In this document: piece after piece, positions 1 through 8,246 of the stretch
Position numbering within the stretch: the stretch's first letter is position 1
Layout: each line of letters begins with the position of its first letter
Assembly (NCBI GenBank): GCA_028289605.1
Contig: JANQON010000001.1
Location: 124,001-188,000 of the forward strand
Reading direction: 5' to 3'
DNA from: Hyphococcus sp.
GTDB taxonomy: Bacteria > Pseudomonadota > Alphaproteobacteria > Caulobacterales > Parvularculaceae
Length of the DNA: 64,000 nucleotides
Program-made: the position numbers and the translations under genes
The notes under the pieces: generated by a model
What the model was told of the DNA's origin: nothing
Databases searched by the model: none
The model's input: only the letters and a program-made list of their open reading frames with translations

Positions 1-246
1 CAGCGTTTTACACGCCGCGTCGATATCGGCGATTTGAATATAGACCATGACGTACTGATGGGGGTCGTGGCCGAGCGCGGTCAGCGCGCCGTCGATGCCT
101 GTTCCGCCGCCTTGGCCGCCGCCGGTCCGGATATCCCCCGACAGTCCGTCGTCTTCGATTGTCCAGCCGAAACACGTTTCGTAAAACGAACTGGTCGTCG
201 GTCGATTCCTGCAACCAATTTCAAACCGAACCACGGGATCGCCCAT
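1..246 (-). CDS. VOC (glyoxalase/bleomycin-resistance) family protein, C-terminus outside window
   Basis: The reading frame is open from an ATG at 246 to the window edge, giving the first 82 residues. It begins MGDPVVRFEIGCRN, followed by SSFYETCFGWTIE, then a glycine-rich loop and a GIDGALTALG segment, and a second strand region YVMVYIQIADIDAACKTL. The F-E-I-G start, the SFY-x-x-x-FGW motif and the VADIDAA-like strand are typical of the beta-alpha-beta-beta-beta units of the vicinal oxygen chelate superfamily. Members include glyoxalases, dioxygenases and many uncharacterised binding proteins, so no substrate can be named. The distal half is missing. About 105 bases separate it from the upstream minus-strand regulator gene, so co-transcription is possible. 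Confidence 0.8.
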   Translation of the reverse strand, partial: MGDPVVRFEIGCRNRPTTSSFYETCFGWTIEDDGLSGDIRTGGGQGGGTGIDGALTALGHDPHQYVMVYIQIADIDAACKTL

Positions 247-350
247 CTTGATGCTCCTTCGCCTGTTTGGCTTCAAATTGAGGACCAAATCTCAGCGAAA
301 AACCATCATTCGAACGGGTGATTTCGTGGAAATAACCCATTTTTCGGCCT

Positions 351-761
351 TTATGGGACCAGCGAAAGCTCTCGGGCCTTTTTGACGGCCTCCCCTCGCC
401 GCGACGCATTGAGTTTCTCGTACAGCCGGGCCAGGTGCGTTTTCACGGTGTTTGGAGAGACCCCGAGCGCTCTCGCGATCTCCTTGTTGGAGAGGCCGTG
501 CGCGAGGAGCTCGAGGGTCTCATACTCCCGCGCCGAGATCCCAAGCGATTTCAGCGCGGCCTCGTTTTTCTCGAACGGTCCCGGCTCCCGGCGACGGGTC
601 AGCCGCCAGCCCGCCCAGACGCCCAGCGCGGTGAATGTCGCCGCAATCAGCAGGATGTAGATTTCACCGGCGAAAACCCGGGTCACGTATTTGTATTCCA
701 GCCACGCCAGGAGGATGGCGCCGATCCCGAGCGCCGCGGAATAGGCGACAATCGTTCGCAT
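351..761 (-). CDS. Membrane-anchored LuxR-type HTH regulator
   Basis: A 136-residue protein with two hydrophobic segments (about residues 4-20 and 33-52), a short Arg-rich linker, then a LuxR/NarL-type helix-turn-helix at about 75-136. The HTH shows the signature SAREYETLELLAHGLSNKEI followed by ALGVSPNTVKTHLARLYEKL. There is no receiver domain, so phosphorelay control is not expected. The layout suggests a DNA-binding domain tethered to the inner membrane. Its start overlaps the stop of the upstream glycerophosphodiesterase gene by one base (TGATG), implying translational coupling. The regulated genes are unknown. The family call is firm, and membrane tethering is inferred from the hydrophobic segments. 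Confidence 0.88.
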   Translation of the reverse strand: MRTIVAYSAALGIGAILLAWLEYKYVTRVFAGEIYILLIAATFTALGVWAGWRLTRRREPGPFEKNEAALKSLGISAREYETLELLAHGLSNKEIARALGVSPNTVKTHLARLYEKLNASRRGEAVKKARELSLVP

Positions 762-1723
762 CAGTTTTCCATCACGCCGCAGTCGCCGGCGGTCGGGGCG
801 CGGTTCGCGTCGACGAGCGCCGCATAGGCCGCGCGGGGCCGGTCGGTTGCAATGATATCGACGCCGAGGCCGGCGATCTCGGCATACCGTGACGCGTTTC
901 CGGTTCGCTCGATGTCGTTGTCGATTGAATCGCGACCGCCCAATGTTCCGAATATCGCTTCCACCTGGCGGTCGTCGAGAATATCGAGAAGCCGAGGCTT
1001 CGGCGCCTCAGTGCCGGTAAAGGCGAGAAGGCGGTCAGCGGGAATGCCCGCAGCGACCGCGCGGTTGAGGTCGGTCTGGCTGTCGACGGAGAGAGAGATC
1101 ATGATGTCCGGCGCGAGGCGGTGCAGTTTTCGGGCGGACGCCATTGAATAAGCGATCAGGATCACGCGGTCTTCAACGCCTTGGCGGTAGATCTCGTCGA
1201 TGACGTCTTCATAACGGGCGGAGCGCTTAAAATCGATCTGCACGATGGTGCGTGACTTCGCCCAGGCGAGGACGTCGCTCAATTTCGGCGGCGCAAAGTC
1301 TGTGACCTGGCCGGTCGCGTCTTCAAGACGCAGCGTTTTCACCGACGCCCATGCGGCGCTTTGCGCCGGACCGTTGCCCGTTGTCGTGCGGTCGAGGTCG
1401 ATGTCGTGCATCAGAAACAGAACGCCGTCCGAAGATGAGGCGACATCGATTTCCATGATCGCCGGGACCGCCGCCATGGTCGCCTGAAGCGTCTCCAGTC
1501 CGTTTTCCGGAAAGCCGGGCGCGGGCCCGCCCCGATGCGCCGAAATCAGCGCCAGGCCCGCAGCGTCGAGGCAGTTGAAAAACGCGTTGAGGTCGCCCTC
1601 CGGCGCAATACGCCACCGCTCGGTCGATGGCGCGGGCGCATTATGAGCGGTCTGCGCATCCGGCGCGCAGGCCGCCATCGTCAGCGCCGCCGGCGCCAGG
1701 GCCACGAGGAATCTCAGCTCCAT
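761..1723 (-). CDS. Glycerophosphodiester phosphodiesterase family lipoprotein
   Basis: A 320-residue GDPD-family protein, expected to hydrolyse glycerophosphodiesters to glycerol-3-phosphate and an alcohol with a divalent metal. The N-terminus is a lipoprotein signal with a lipobox-like TMAAC (Cys19), placing it in the envelope. The catalytic core is visible: HRG at 63-65, PENG at 72-75, EID at 91-93 and the HDxxLDRTT motif at 106-114. The domain fills the remainder to the C-terminus. It overlaps the downstream LuxR-type membrane regulator by one base, so the two are probably made from one transcript. The exact substrate is not readable from sequence. Confidence 0.88.
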   Translation of the reverse strand: MELRFLVALAPAALTMAACAPDAQTAHNAPAPSTERWRIAPEGDLNAFFNCLDAAGLALISAHRGGPAPGFPENGLETLQATMAAVPAIMEIDVASSSDGVLFLMHDIDLDRTTTGNGPAQSAAWASVKTLRLEDATGQVTDFAPPKLSDVLAWAKSRTIVQIDFKRSARYEDVIDEIYRQGVEDRVILIAYSMASARKLHRLAPDIMISLSVDSQTDLNRAVAAGIPADRLLAFTGTEAPKPRLLDILDDRQVEAIFGTLGGRDSIDNDIERTGNASRYAEIAGLGVDIIATDRPRAAYAALVDANRAPTAGDCGVMEN

Positions 1724-1761
1724 CCTACCTCCGAATTGCGAAAAAGGGTTGAATCTTCCGT

Positions 1762-2733
1762 CTACGGTTTAAGTATGATTGCGCCGGAACTCTCGCCGCT
1801 TTCCAGAAAGCGGTGCGCGTCCGCAATCTCATCAAGCCGGAACTCTCGCCCGACCCGAGGCCTGACGGCGCCTTGCTCGATAACGTCAAAAAGCGCACGG
1901 GCCATGCCGGGCAGGCGATCGGGCGTCGCGTAGTGATAGAGCGTCGGCCGCGTCAGGGTCAGGGACCCGAGACGCGACAGCTCGAGCGGCGCAATCGCAG
2001 GCGGCGGTCCCGACGCGTTGCCATAGGTGACGAGATGACCGCGGACCGCGAGTGCGTTCAGCGAGGCGTCAAATGTCGCAGCGCCGACGGAATCATAGAC
2101 AACGTCGACACCGCGACCGTCGGTGAGGTCTCTCACGTCGGCGGCGATTGATTCAGTCTTTGTGCGGATTATAGTATCGTGAGCGCCCGCCGATTTCGCC
2201 GCCTCAGCTTTTTCATGTGAGCCGACAACGGCGATCACCCGGGCGCCCAGATGGGCCGCCCACTGCGTAAGGACGGAACCGACGCCCCCGGCCGCAGCGG
2301 TGATCAGACAGCTTTGCTCCGCCTTTAGCGGAAACACCTGGCGCAGCAGCATTTCGGCGGTGAGGCCTTTCAGGAATACGCCTGCGGCAATGTCATCGGC
2401 AATGCCGTCAGGCGTTTTGGCGGCCATCCCGGCGGCGCAAATCGTCGACGTTGCGTAGGCGCCGGCGCCGGCCAGATAGGCCACGCGGTCGCCGACTTTC
2501 AGCGCGTCGACGTCCTCGCCGACGGCGTCGACGATGCCGGCCCCTTCCTGGCCCAGCACCGCGGGAAAGGACACGGGATAAAGGCCGCTGCGCTGGTAGA
2601 TGTCGATGAAGTTCAGGCCGACGGCGGCGTTGCGCACGCGGATATCGCCAGGGCCTGGCTGGCCCGGATCGCGGTCGACGACGGTGAAAACCTCCGGTCC
2701 GCCGGTTCGGTCAATGACGACAGCTTTATCCAT
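1762..2733 (-). CDS. Zinc-independent quinone oxidoreductase (MDR family)
   Basis: A 323-residue medium-chain dehydrogenase/reductase of the NADPH:quinone reductase type, which reduces quinones or activated double bonds in the cytoplasm. The GroES-like N-domain shows VGLNFIDIYQRSGLYP and PAVLGQEGAG. The nucleotide-binding site AAGGVGS lies at about 147-153, followed by a beta-strand and GSHEKAEAAKSAGA. Cysteine ligands for structural zinc are absent, as in QOR proteins. The ATG at 2733 is preferred because MDKAVVIDRTGGPEV is the usual family start; a frame extension to 2766 adds eleven unlikely residues. It is a stand-alone gene. Confidence 0.9.
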   Translation of the reverse strand: MDKAVVIDRTGGPEVFTVVDRDPGQPGPGDIRVRNAAVGLNFIDIYQRSGLYPVSFPAVLGQEGAGIVDAVGEDVDALKVGDRVAYLAGAGAYATSTICAAGMAAKTPDGIADDIAAGVFLKGLTAEMLLRQVFPLKAEQSCLITAAAGGVGSVLTQWAAHLGARVIAVVGSHEKAEAAKSAGAHDTIIRTKTESIAADVRDLTDGRGVDVVYDSVGAATFDASLNALAVRGHLVTYGNASGPPPAIAPLELSRLGSLTLTRPTLYHYATPDRLPGMARALFDVIEQGAVRPRVGREFRLDEIADAHRFLESGESSGAIILKP

Positions 2734-2870
2734 GACGTCGGTCTCGCGTTGGCCTTGTCCCGCCATAGCGCCGCCGGCGCTTGAAATCCACCGCCGGCGC
2801 TATCGGGTGCGATTGACGGGCCGGCGGGCGCGATGCAGGCTGACGGCGCTGTACTGTTGAAGGCGGGGCC

Positions 2871-3860
2871 ATGTTGCGGAGACTACTAAGCGTTGCAGCG
2901 CTGTTTGCGGGCGTTGGGTGCGCCAGCCCACTGATGACTGAAGAAGAGTGCCTTCGCGGCGACTGGCGCGCCGCCGGCTTTTCCGACGGGCGTCTGGGTC
3001 GGCTCGCCAATGCGCTGGATGAACGCACCGCCCTGTGCGAGCCCGTCGGCGTTGCGCCGGACGCGTCGGCGTATGCGGCGGGCCGCGGCGAGGGGCTCGC
3101 GGCTCTCTGCACCGCCAAGGCCGGTTATCCCTTTGGGCGGCGGGGAGAGGCGTATTTCGGCGTTTGCACGGCGGAGACGGACGCGGCGTTCCTGGCCGGT
3201 TTTTTGCCGGGCCGCCGGATCGGGGCCGCCGAACGGGCGTTTGAGGCGGCGCGCCGGGAGTACAACAACGCGGTCAGCGCCCTCGATTCCACCCGGGCCG
3301 AAATCCGTTCAGCGCGGCGGACGCTGAAGGATCCCGACGCCAAGGAAAAGGCGATCAAACGAGCGCGACGGGTATTGGACAATGCACCGCGCAATCGTCA
3401 GTATGCGGAGGAGAGGGTGGATCGCGCGATCTATGATCTCGGCCGCGCGGAGGCTTTTCTCGACGCCGCGCTGGATACAGACGCCGCATGGCGGGAAAGC
3501 CCGGAATTTTACGCGCTCTTCGATGCAAATCTGGAAGCGAATGCGCTCGCAAGGGCGGTCCCGGGAATCGAATACTGTTCTGATCAGGAGCGGGAGGGCG
3601 CGCCGACCTGTCTTGTCGAACAGGGGGCTATTATTTCCTCCACCAAGGGCGTGCTGTGCGCCGCCGGCCCGGGAGAGGCGCGTTTTGTGGCGCGCTCGGA
3701 GCGATTCGACGGCGAGACTTTTGTCGGCGCACGGCACGTTTACGATTACCATCCGCACAACGATCGAGGGCGCCCGACGCGGCGCCCGGCGGGCTTTTTT
3801 GAGGCGTTTTTTGATGACAGCGCCGGCGTCGACGCCATCAGATGCGAGGCGACGCCCTAG
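2871..3860 (+). CDS. DUF2799 domain lipoprotein
   Basis: A 329-residue lipoprotein: short hydrophobic signal with GVGC (Cys17). The next hundred residues match the DUF2799 pattern of spaced cysteines, tryptophan and glycines, for example C-x-x-G-D-W, the segments ending in DERTALCEPVG, YAAGRGEGLAALC and RRGEAYFGVC. Residues about 118-200 are charged and helical and probably form a coiled coil. The last 120 residues contain further cysteines and no recognised motif. Function is unknown for the family; the envelope location is inferred from the lipobox. It is preceded by a GGCGGGG sequence ahead of the ATG. Confidence 0.8.
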   Translation: MLRRLLSVAALFAGVGCASPLMTEEECLRGDWRAAGFSDGRLGRLANALDERTALCEPVGVAPDASAYAAGRGEGLAALCTAKAGYPFGRRGEAYFGVCTAETDAAFLAGFLPGRRIGAAERAFEAARREYNNAVSALDSTRAEIRSARRTLKDPDAKEKAIKRARRVLDNAPRNRQYAEERVDRAIYDLGRAEAFLDAALDTDAAWRESPEFYALFDANLEANALARAVPGIEYCSDQEREGAPTCLVEQGAIISSTKGVLCAAGPGEARFVARSERFDGETFVGARHVYDYHPHNDRGRPTRRPAGFFEAFFDDSAGVDAIRCEATP

Positions 3861-3928
3861 CCGCGCTTCAGCGCTGTCGCTTCCCTCGGGGATCGGGTAT
3901 TCTACTGAGAATTAACGGAGAAATCCTC

Positions 3929-4180
3929 ATGAAGCTCACCATCAATATCGACGTGACGCCCCAGGAGGCGCGCGCCTTTTTCGGCATGCCAGATGTCGAG
4001 CCCCTGAACAAAATGGTCGTCGATGAAATGACCCGCCGGGCGAAAGAAAACATGGATACGCTGGCTGACCCTGAACGGCTTGTCGCGGCATGGGTCAATA
4101 TGGGCGGTAAGGGCATCGAACAGTTTCAAAGTCTTGTCGGCGCGGCGATGTCCGGCGCCATGGGCAAGAAAAAGGAATAG
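3929..4180 (+). CDS. DUF6489 family small protein
   Basis: An 83-residue cytoplasmic protein starting MKLTINIDVTPQEARAFFGM and ending in a lysine-rich tail. A GGAG ribosome-binding site lies 8 bases before the ATG at 3929, which fixes the start and excludes a longer frame from 3842. The sequence resembles small alphaproteobacterial proteins placed in DUF6489. It has amphipathic helices (PLNKMVVDEMTRRAKENM) and a segment with MGGKGIEQFQSLVGAAM. No function is known. It lies 48 bases upstream of mnmE and may be co-transcribed with it. Confidence 0.75.
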   Translation: MKLTINIDVTPQEARAFFGMPDVEPLNKMVVDEMTRRAKENMDTLADPERLVAAWVNMGGKGIEQFQSLVGAAMSGAMGKKKE

Positions 4181-4228
4181 CGGCGCTTTCGGGCTGCGCC
4201 CGCGCCCGACGACCGCAGATGTGCGCCA

Positions 4229-5578
4229 ATGTCGGATTCTCCGCGTCATGGAGACACGATTTTCGCCCGGGCCAGCGGCGCCGGAAAGGCGGGCGTCGCC
4301 GTATTCCGGCTGTCGGGCCCCGATTCGCACAGCATCATCCGAGATTTAATTGGTAAACGGATTAAAGCAAGAGAAGCGGTTTTTGCTGCGGTTCGAGACC
4401 CTGCGACGGCGTCGCTGATCGATCGCGGCCTGGCCATACTTTTTGAAGGTCCCGCCAGCTTCACAGGCGAAGACGTCGCTGAGCTCCATCTCCATGGCAG
4501 CCGCGCCGTTGAGGCGTCCCTTTATGAGACGCTCGGCAGCCTCGGCGCCCGCCCCGCCGAGGCCGGAGAGTTCACCTTGCGGGCGTTGAAGAACGGCAAG
4601 CTGGATCTGGCCCAGGTCGAGGCGCTGGCCGATCTTATCGATGCCGAAACGAACCAGCAGAGAATGCAGGCTTTGGGTCAGCTCGACGGTCGGCTGTCGG
4701 CGGCGGCCGAAGGCTGGCGACATCAGCTCTTGGCGATCTTGGCGCCGCTGGAAGCCGATATCGACTTCCCCGATGAGGGCGGCGTGCCGGCCGCCGTCGC
4801 CGCCCGGGCGGGTCCGGAAATCGAAAAGCTTAAAGCGGCGTTAACTGCGTTTCTTCTCGATTCAGGACGTGCACGGAGGATCCGCGAGGGCGTTTCGATC
4901 GCCGTGGTAGGGCCACCCAACGCCGGGAAGTCATCTCTGGTCAACGCCCTCGCCGGCGCCGACGTCGCCATCGTCTCCGATCAGCCCGGAACGACGAGGG
5001 ACATCGTTGAGGTGCGCCTCGACCTTGGCGGGGTGGTCGCGACGGTGGCCGACACCGCTGGCCTGAGAGAGGCCGCCGGCGACGCGATTGAGGCGGAAGG
5101 TATGGCCAGGGCGCGCGCCAGGGCCGCGTCGGCGGATATTCGCATTCTGGTGCTTGATCCGTCTGCGGATGTTTCACGTGAAACACTGTCGGCCCTACGC
5201 AAAGGCGATTTCCTCATCTGGTCGAAGGCTGATCTCGGCGTGACCCCGCAGGATGTGCCAGTTCCGGACGGGGTGACCGGGATGGCTGTTTCATCCCGGC
5301 GCAAAGACGGGCTCAATGCGCTGATCGCCGGTCTTACCGCCGGCGTTTCACGTGAAACAGCCGCCGGGGAGCCCGCCCTCACCCGGGCGCGTCACGTGCG
5401 CGCCGTGGAGGACGCGCTCGCGGCTTTGGAGCGCGCAGAGGCGCATGTGGAGATCGCGCCCGAACTCGCCGCTGAAGACGTCCGCCTCGCGGCCAGAGCG
5501 CTCGGCGCCATCACCGGCGCTGTCGGGGTCGAAGATGTGCTTGGTGAGATCTTTTCCAGCTTTTGTATTGGCAAGTAG
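4229..5578 (+). CDS. mnmE: tRNA modification GTPase MnmE (TrmE)
   Basis: A 449-residue tRNA-modifying GTPase that works with MnmG to build the cmnm5 group on wobble uridine 34, using a methylene-tetrahydrofolate unit. The N-terminal folate-binding domain begins DTIFARASGAGKAGVAVFRL. The G domain shows the P-loop GPPNAGKSS at 228-236, G2 PGTTRD at 253-258 and G3 DTAG at 275-278. G4 reads SKAD rather than the usual NKxD. The C-terminus is the invariant CIGK with the catalytic cysteine. Two parS sites lie inside the gene and are read as VSRET. mnmG lies less than 1 kb downstream on the same strand. Confidence 0.97.
   Translation: MSDSPRHGDTIFARASGAGKAGVAVFRLSGPDSHSIIRDLIGKRIKAREAVFAAVRDPATASLIDRGLAILFEGPASFTGEDVAELHLHGSRAVEASLYETLGSLGARPAEAGEFTLRALKNGKLDLAQVEALADLIDAETNQQRMQALGQLDGRLSAAAEGWRHQLLAILAPLEADIDFPDEGGVPAAVAARAGPEIEKLKAALTAFLLDSGRARRIREGVSIAVVGPPNAGKSSLVNALAGADVAIVSDQPGTTRDIVEVRLDLGGVVATVADTAGLREAAGDAIEAEGMARARARAASADIRILVLDPSADVSRETLSALRKGDFLIWSKADLGVTPQDVPVPDGVTGMAVSSRRKDGLNALIAGLTAGVSRETAAGEPALTRARHVRAVEDALAALERAEAHVEIAPELAAEDVRLAARALGAITGAVGVEDVLGEIFSSFCIGK
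4830..4844. promoter_or_regulatory. Intragenic CtrA-like box (TTAA-N7-TTAA) in mnmE
   Basis: The sequence TTAAAGCGGCGTTAA matches TTAA-N7-TTAA exactly, followed by C as in TTAAC. It is inside the coding sequence and no start codon lies just downstream, so chance or codon use is a real possibility. It lies about 330 bases from the nearest parS site. Confidence 0.25.
5170..5185. other. parS centromere site 1
   Basis: TGTTTCACGTGAAACA, a perfect 16-base palindrome identical to the consensus bound by chromosomal ParB. It lies inside mnmE and is read there as D-V-S-R-E-T. parB is 4.5 kb downstream. Confidence 0.93.
5344..5359. other. parS centromere site 2
   Basis: CGTTTCACGTGAAACA, matching the parS consensus at 15 of 16 positions (first base C). 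It lies inside mnmE, 174 bases after site 1, and is read in the same frame as G-V-S-R-E-T. Confidence 0.9.
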
Positions 5579-5583
5579 GCCGC

Positions 5584-5835
5584 CTAGTCCTCGGCGGGCG
5601 GCGCATTCGCCATGATGCCGCGCAATTGCCTGGACGCTTTGACCAGCACTTTCGCCGCATCCATTTCGCCGCGGAGCTCGAGCCGGGCAGCGGCCCGATC
5701 ATAGTTGGCGGCCTTGTTCTGGAGCCGGTCCATCAGGGCGCGCCGCACCCTTAATTGCTCCAGCGACTCCGAAGCTGTGAAGTTACGTCCGAACGCCCTT
5801 GCCTGTGCTGCATTGGTTTTTATTGAAACAGCCAT
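5584..5835 (-). CDS. Hypothetical small helical protein
   Basis: An 83-residue protein, MAVSIKTNAAQARAFGRNFT onward, rich in Ala, Arg and Leu, with predicted long helices (LEQLRVRRALMDRLQNKAANYDRAAARLELRGEMDAAKVLVKAS in outline). It has no signal peptide or membrane segment. The start at 5835 is supported by GAAGGGG 6-7 bases upstream; an alternative ATG at 5865 lacks one. It is convergent with mnmE, with 5 bases between stops. I do not recognise the family. Confidence 0.6.
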   Translation of the reverse strand: MAVSIKTNAAQARAFGRNFTASESLEQLRVRRALMDRLQNKAANYDRAAARLELRGEMDAAKVLVKASRQLRGIMANAPPAED

Positions 5836-6039
5836 TGCTTGCCCCTTCTCAGAATGTTCCCCCATTCACGGAAGTTCCGGGTGAATTGCAGCCGCCATGC
5901 CGCTGGGACGAGCGCTTATGGTTTCTTTCCGAATTGTAAATTTCCGGGCGAGGCCATGGACCTGACGACGACGGCCTGTCGTCCGTTTCCGGGTTCCATA
6001 TGAAACGGTTTTGAAAGCCTGGCGTCTCATACTGCGGCG

Positions 6040-6270
6040 ATGTGTATTGGTCCCGACAGCGGCGTCCTCCTGCCGGCGATTGCGGTCGCAACGGCGCTGT
6101 TCCTGTCCGTCGCCTTTGCGGTTTGGCGATTTGTGGAGGGCGCCCGCGCCGCCAATGACGCAAACGCCTGGACGACGCTGATGCAGGAACAGGGGCCCGC
6201 CCTCTTCGTCAATGGGCTCTGGCTGTTCATCGGGTATCTGGCGGTCCGTTCTTGCGGGATTGTTCCCTAG
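6040..6270 (+). CDS. Possible small two-helix membrane protein
   Basis: A 76-residue frame with two hydrophobic segments, about residues 9-31 ([20 protein letters not shown]) and 53-72 ([16 protein letters not shown]), joined by a polar loop. It ends 36 bases before mnmG. The ribosome-binding site is weak and no family is recognised. The gap it fills, 5836-6305, is otherwise empty. The membrane-protein composition supports a real gene, but it is uncertain. Confidence 0.42.
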   Translation: MCIGPDSGVLLPAIAVATALFLSVAFAVWRFVEGARAANDANAWTTLMQEQGPALFVNGLWLFIGYLAVRSCGIVP

Positions 6271-6305
6271 CCAGACGCCGCCGCGAAGCCTATATCCCGC
6301 GCGGC

Positions 6306-8201
6306 ATGAGCGCTCAAAACACATATGATGTGATTGTTATCGGCGGCGGGCACGCCGGCTGCGAAGCGGCGGCGGCGGCCGCACGGGCCGGCGCGCGCAC
6401 GGCGCTCGTCACGCATCGCGTCGATACGATTGGAGAGATGTCCTGCAATCCTGCGATCGGCGGTCTCGGCAAGGGCCATCTGGTCCGTGAGATCGACGCC
6501 CTGGACGGGCTGATGGGTCGGGTCATCGACCAGGCCGGCATTCAGTTCAGGATGCTGAACCGCTCCAAAGGCCCCGCCGTGCGGGGGCCGCGGGCCCAGG
6601 CGGACCGGGCGCTCTACCGCGAGGGCATGCAGCGATTGCTTCGCGCCTGTGACGGGTTGGAAATCCTGGAAGGCGGCGTGGAAGACGTCGTTGTTTCACG
6701 TGGAACAATCTCCGGCGTTTTGCTCGCCGACGGGTCGGAGATCTCTGCGGCGGCGGTGGTGCTGACCACGGGAACTTTCCTCAAGGGCATGATCCATATC
6801 GGCGACAAGCGCATCCCGGCAGGCCGCGCCAATTCAAGAGCCGCCGATAAGACCTGGGGCGGAATCGAAGCCCCGGCCCTCAATCTGTCAGATCGGCTGT
6901 ACGCCTTGGGGCTGAAAATGGGCCGCCTGAAAACCGGTACGCCGGCGCGGCTGGATGGACGGACGATCGCCTGGGATCGCCTGGAAATGCAGCCGGCGGA
7001 CGACAAGCCCGTCCCGTTTTCGTTCCTGACGGAGCGCATAGAGGTTCCCCAAGTCGCCTGCGGAATCACCCATACCAACGCAGCCACGCACCGGATCATT
7101 GAGGACAATATTGGCAAATCCGCCGTCTACGGTGGCGCCATCGCCGGCCGGGGCCCCAGATATTGTCCGTCCATCGAGGACAAGGTCGTCCGCTTCGCCG
7201 AGCGCGAGAACCATCAGATCTTTCTCGAACCTGAAGGCCTCGATGACCACACGGTGTATCCGAACGGGATTTCGACCTCTTTGCCGGAGGATGTGCAGGC
7301 GGCGTTCCTGAAAACCATTCCTGCTTTGGAGACCGCCAAGGTCGTCCGGTACGGCTATGCGATCGAATATGACTACGTCGATCCACGCGGATTGAGCCAC
7401 GGGCTGGAAACCACCGCCCTCCCCGGGCTTTTCCTCGCCGGTCAGATCAACGGCACCACCGGGTATGAGGAAGCGGCGGCGCAAGGGCTGATGGCAGGCG
7501 TGAACGCCGCGCGACGGGCGCTCGGCGGCGAGCCTTTTACCCTCGACCGCAGCGAGGCCTATATCGGCGTGCTCATCGACGATCTGGTGACTCACGGGGT
7601 CAGCGAACCCTATCGCATGTTCACCAGTCGGGCCGAATACCGGCTCACCCTGCGCGCCGACAATGCGGACCAACGCCTGACCCCGGTCGGATTGGCGGCT
7701 GGGATCGTCGGCCCCGAAAGAGCGGCTGCGTTCCACCGGAAACAATCGGCGCTGGAATCTGCGCGGGCCTGGGCGTCGGATACGTCGATCACGCCCAACG
7801 AAGCCGAAAAATTCGGCATTAGGGTTAACCGGGACGGTCGGCGCAGGTCGGTCGTTAACCTTCTTTCCCTGCCTGGCGTCGATCGAGCGGCGCTGTCGCG
7901 GATCTGGCCCGAGCTCGCCGAGATGGCGGACGCCGTCGCGGAGCAGATCGAATTTGATGCGCTATACGCCGGGTATCTTGATCGTCAGCAGGCGGACATT
8001 ATTGCATTCAAGAAGGATGAGTCGCTGCGCCTGCCGGGCGACATCGATTACGCGGCCATACCCGGCCTCTCCAACGAAGTGCGATCAAAGCTCATCGACG
8101 CGCGGCCGGCGACCCTGGGTCAGGCCGGCCGTATCGAGGGGGTGACGCCGGCCGCCTTGGCGTTGCTGCTGGCCTGGATCAAGAAACGCGCAGCCGGTTA
8201 G
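6306..8201 (+). CDS. mnmG: tRNA uridine-5-carboxymethylaminomethyl(34) synthase MnmG (GidA)
   Basis: A 631-residue FAD enzyme that partners MnmE in modifying wobble uridine 34. The dinucleotide-binding loop GGGHAG is at 13-18, followed by the GidA signatures [20 protein letters not shown] and [11 protein letters not shown], then [20 protein letters not shown] and [15 protein letters not shown]. The C-terminal helical domain that contacts MnmE is complete and length is typical. The ATG at 6306 is chosen because [18 protein letters not shown] is the normal start; an upstream frame to 6252 adds non-conserved residues. A parS site lies inside at 6692. rsmG follows directly. Confidence 0.97.
   Translation: MSAQNTYDVIVIGGGHAGCEAAAAAARAGARTALVTHRVDTIGEMSCNPAIGGLGKGHLVREIDALDGLMGRVIDQAGIQFRMLNRSKGPAVRGPRAQADRALYREGMQRLLRACDGLEILEGGVEDVVVSRGTISGVLLADGSEISAAAVVLTTGTFLKGMIHIGDKRIPAGRANSRAADKTWGGIEAPALNLSDRLYALGLKMGRLKTGTPARLDGRTIAWDRLEMQPADDKPVPFSFLTERIEVPQVACGITHTNAATHRIIEDNIGKSAVYGGAIAGRGPRYCPSIEDKVVRFAERENHQIFLEPEGLDDHTVYPNGISTSLPEDVQAAFLKTIPALETAKVVRYGYAIEYDYVDPRGLSHGLETTALPGLFLAGQINGTTGYEEAAAQGLMAGVNAARRALGGEPFTLDRSEAYIGVLIDDLVTHGVSEPYRMFTSRAEYRLTLRADNADQRLTPVGLAAGIVGPERAAAFHRKQSALESARAWASDTSITPNEAEKFGIRVNRDGRRRSVVNLLSLPGVDRAALSRIWPELAEMADAVAEQIEFDALYAGYLDRQQADIIAFKKDESLRLPGDIDYAAIPGLSNEVRSKLIDARPATLGQAGRIEGVTPAALALLLAWIKKRAAG
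6692..6707. other. parS centromere site 3
   Basis: TGTTTCACGTGGAACA, matching the parS palindrome except for one G in the right arm, the variant also seen in other bacteria. It lies inside mnmG and is read V-S-R-G-T, in the same frame relation as the other sites. Confidence 0.9.
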
Positions 8202-8246
8202 CCTGACTTGTCCCAGCGCCCTCTTCAGCAAGCAACGAAGCAAGCC

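Noticed and set aside
5836-6305. Chromosomal origin region between mnmE and mnmG
   Set aside because: No DnaA-box clusters (TTATCCACA type) or AT-rich region were seen.
6888-7745. 285-codon minus-strand frame antisense to mnmG
   Set aside because: mnmG is certain on the plus strand; the antisense frame has no motif.
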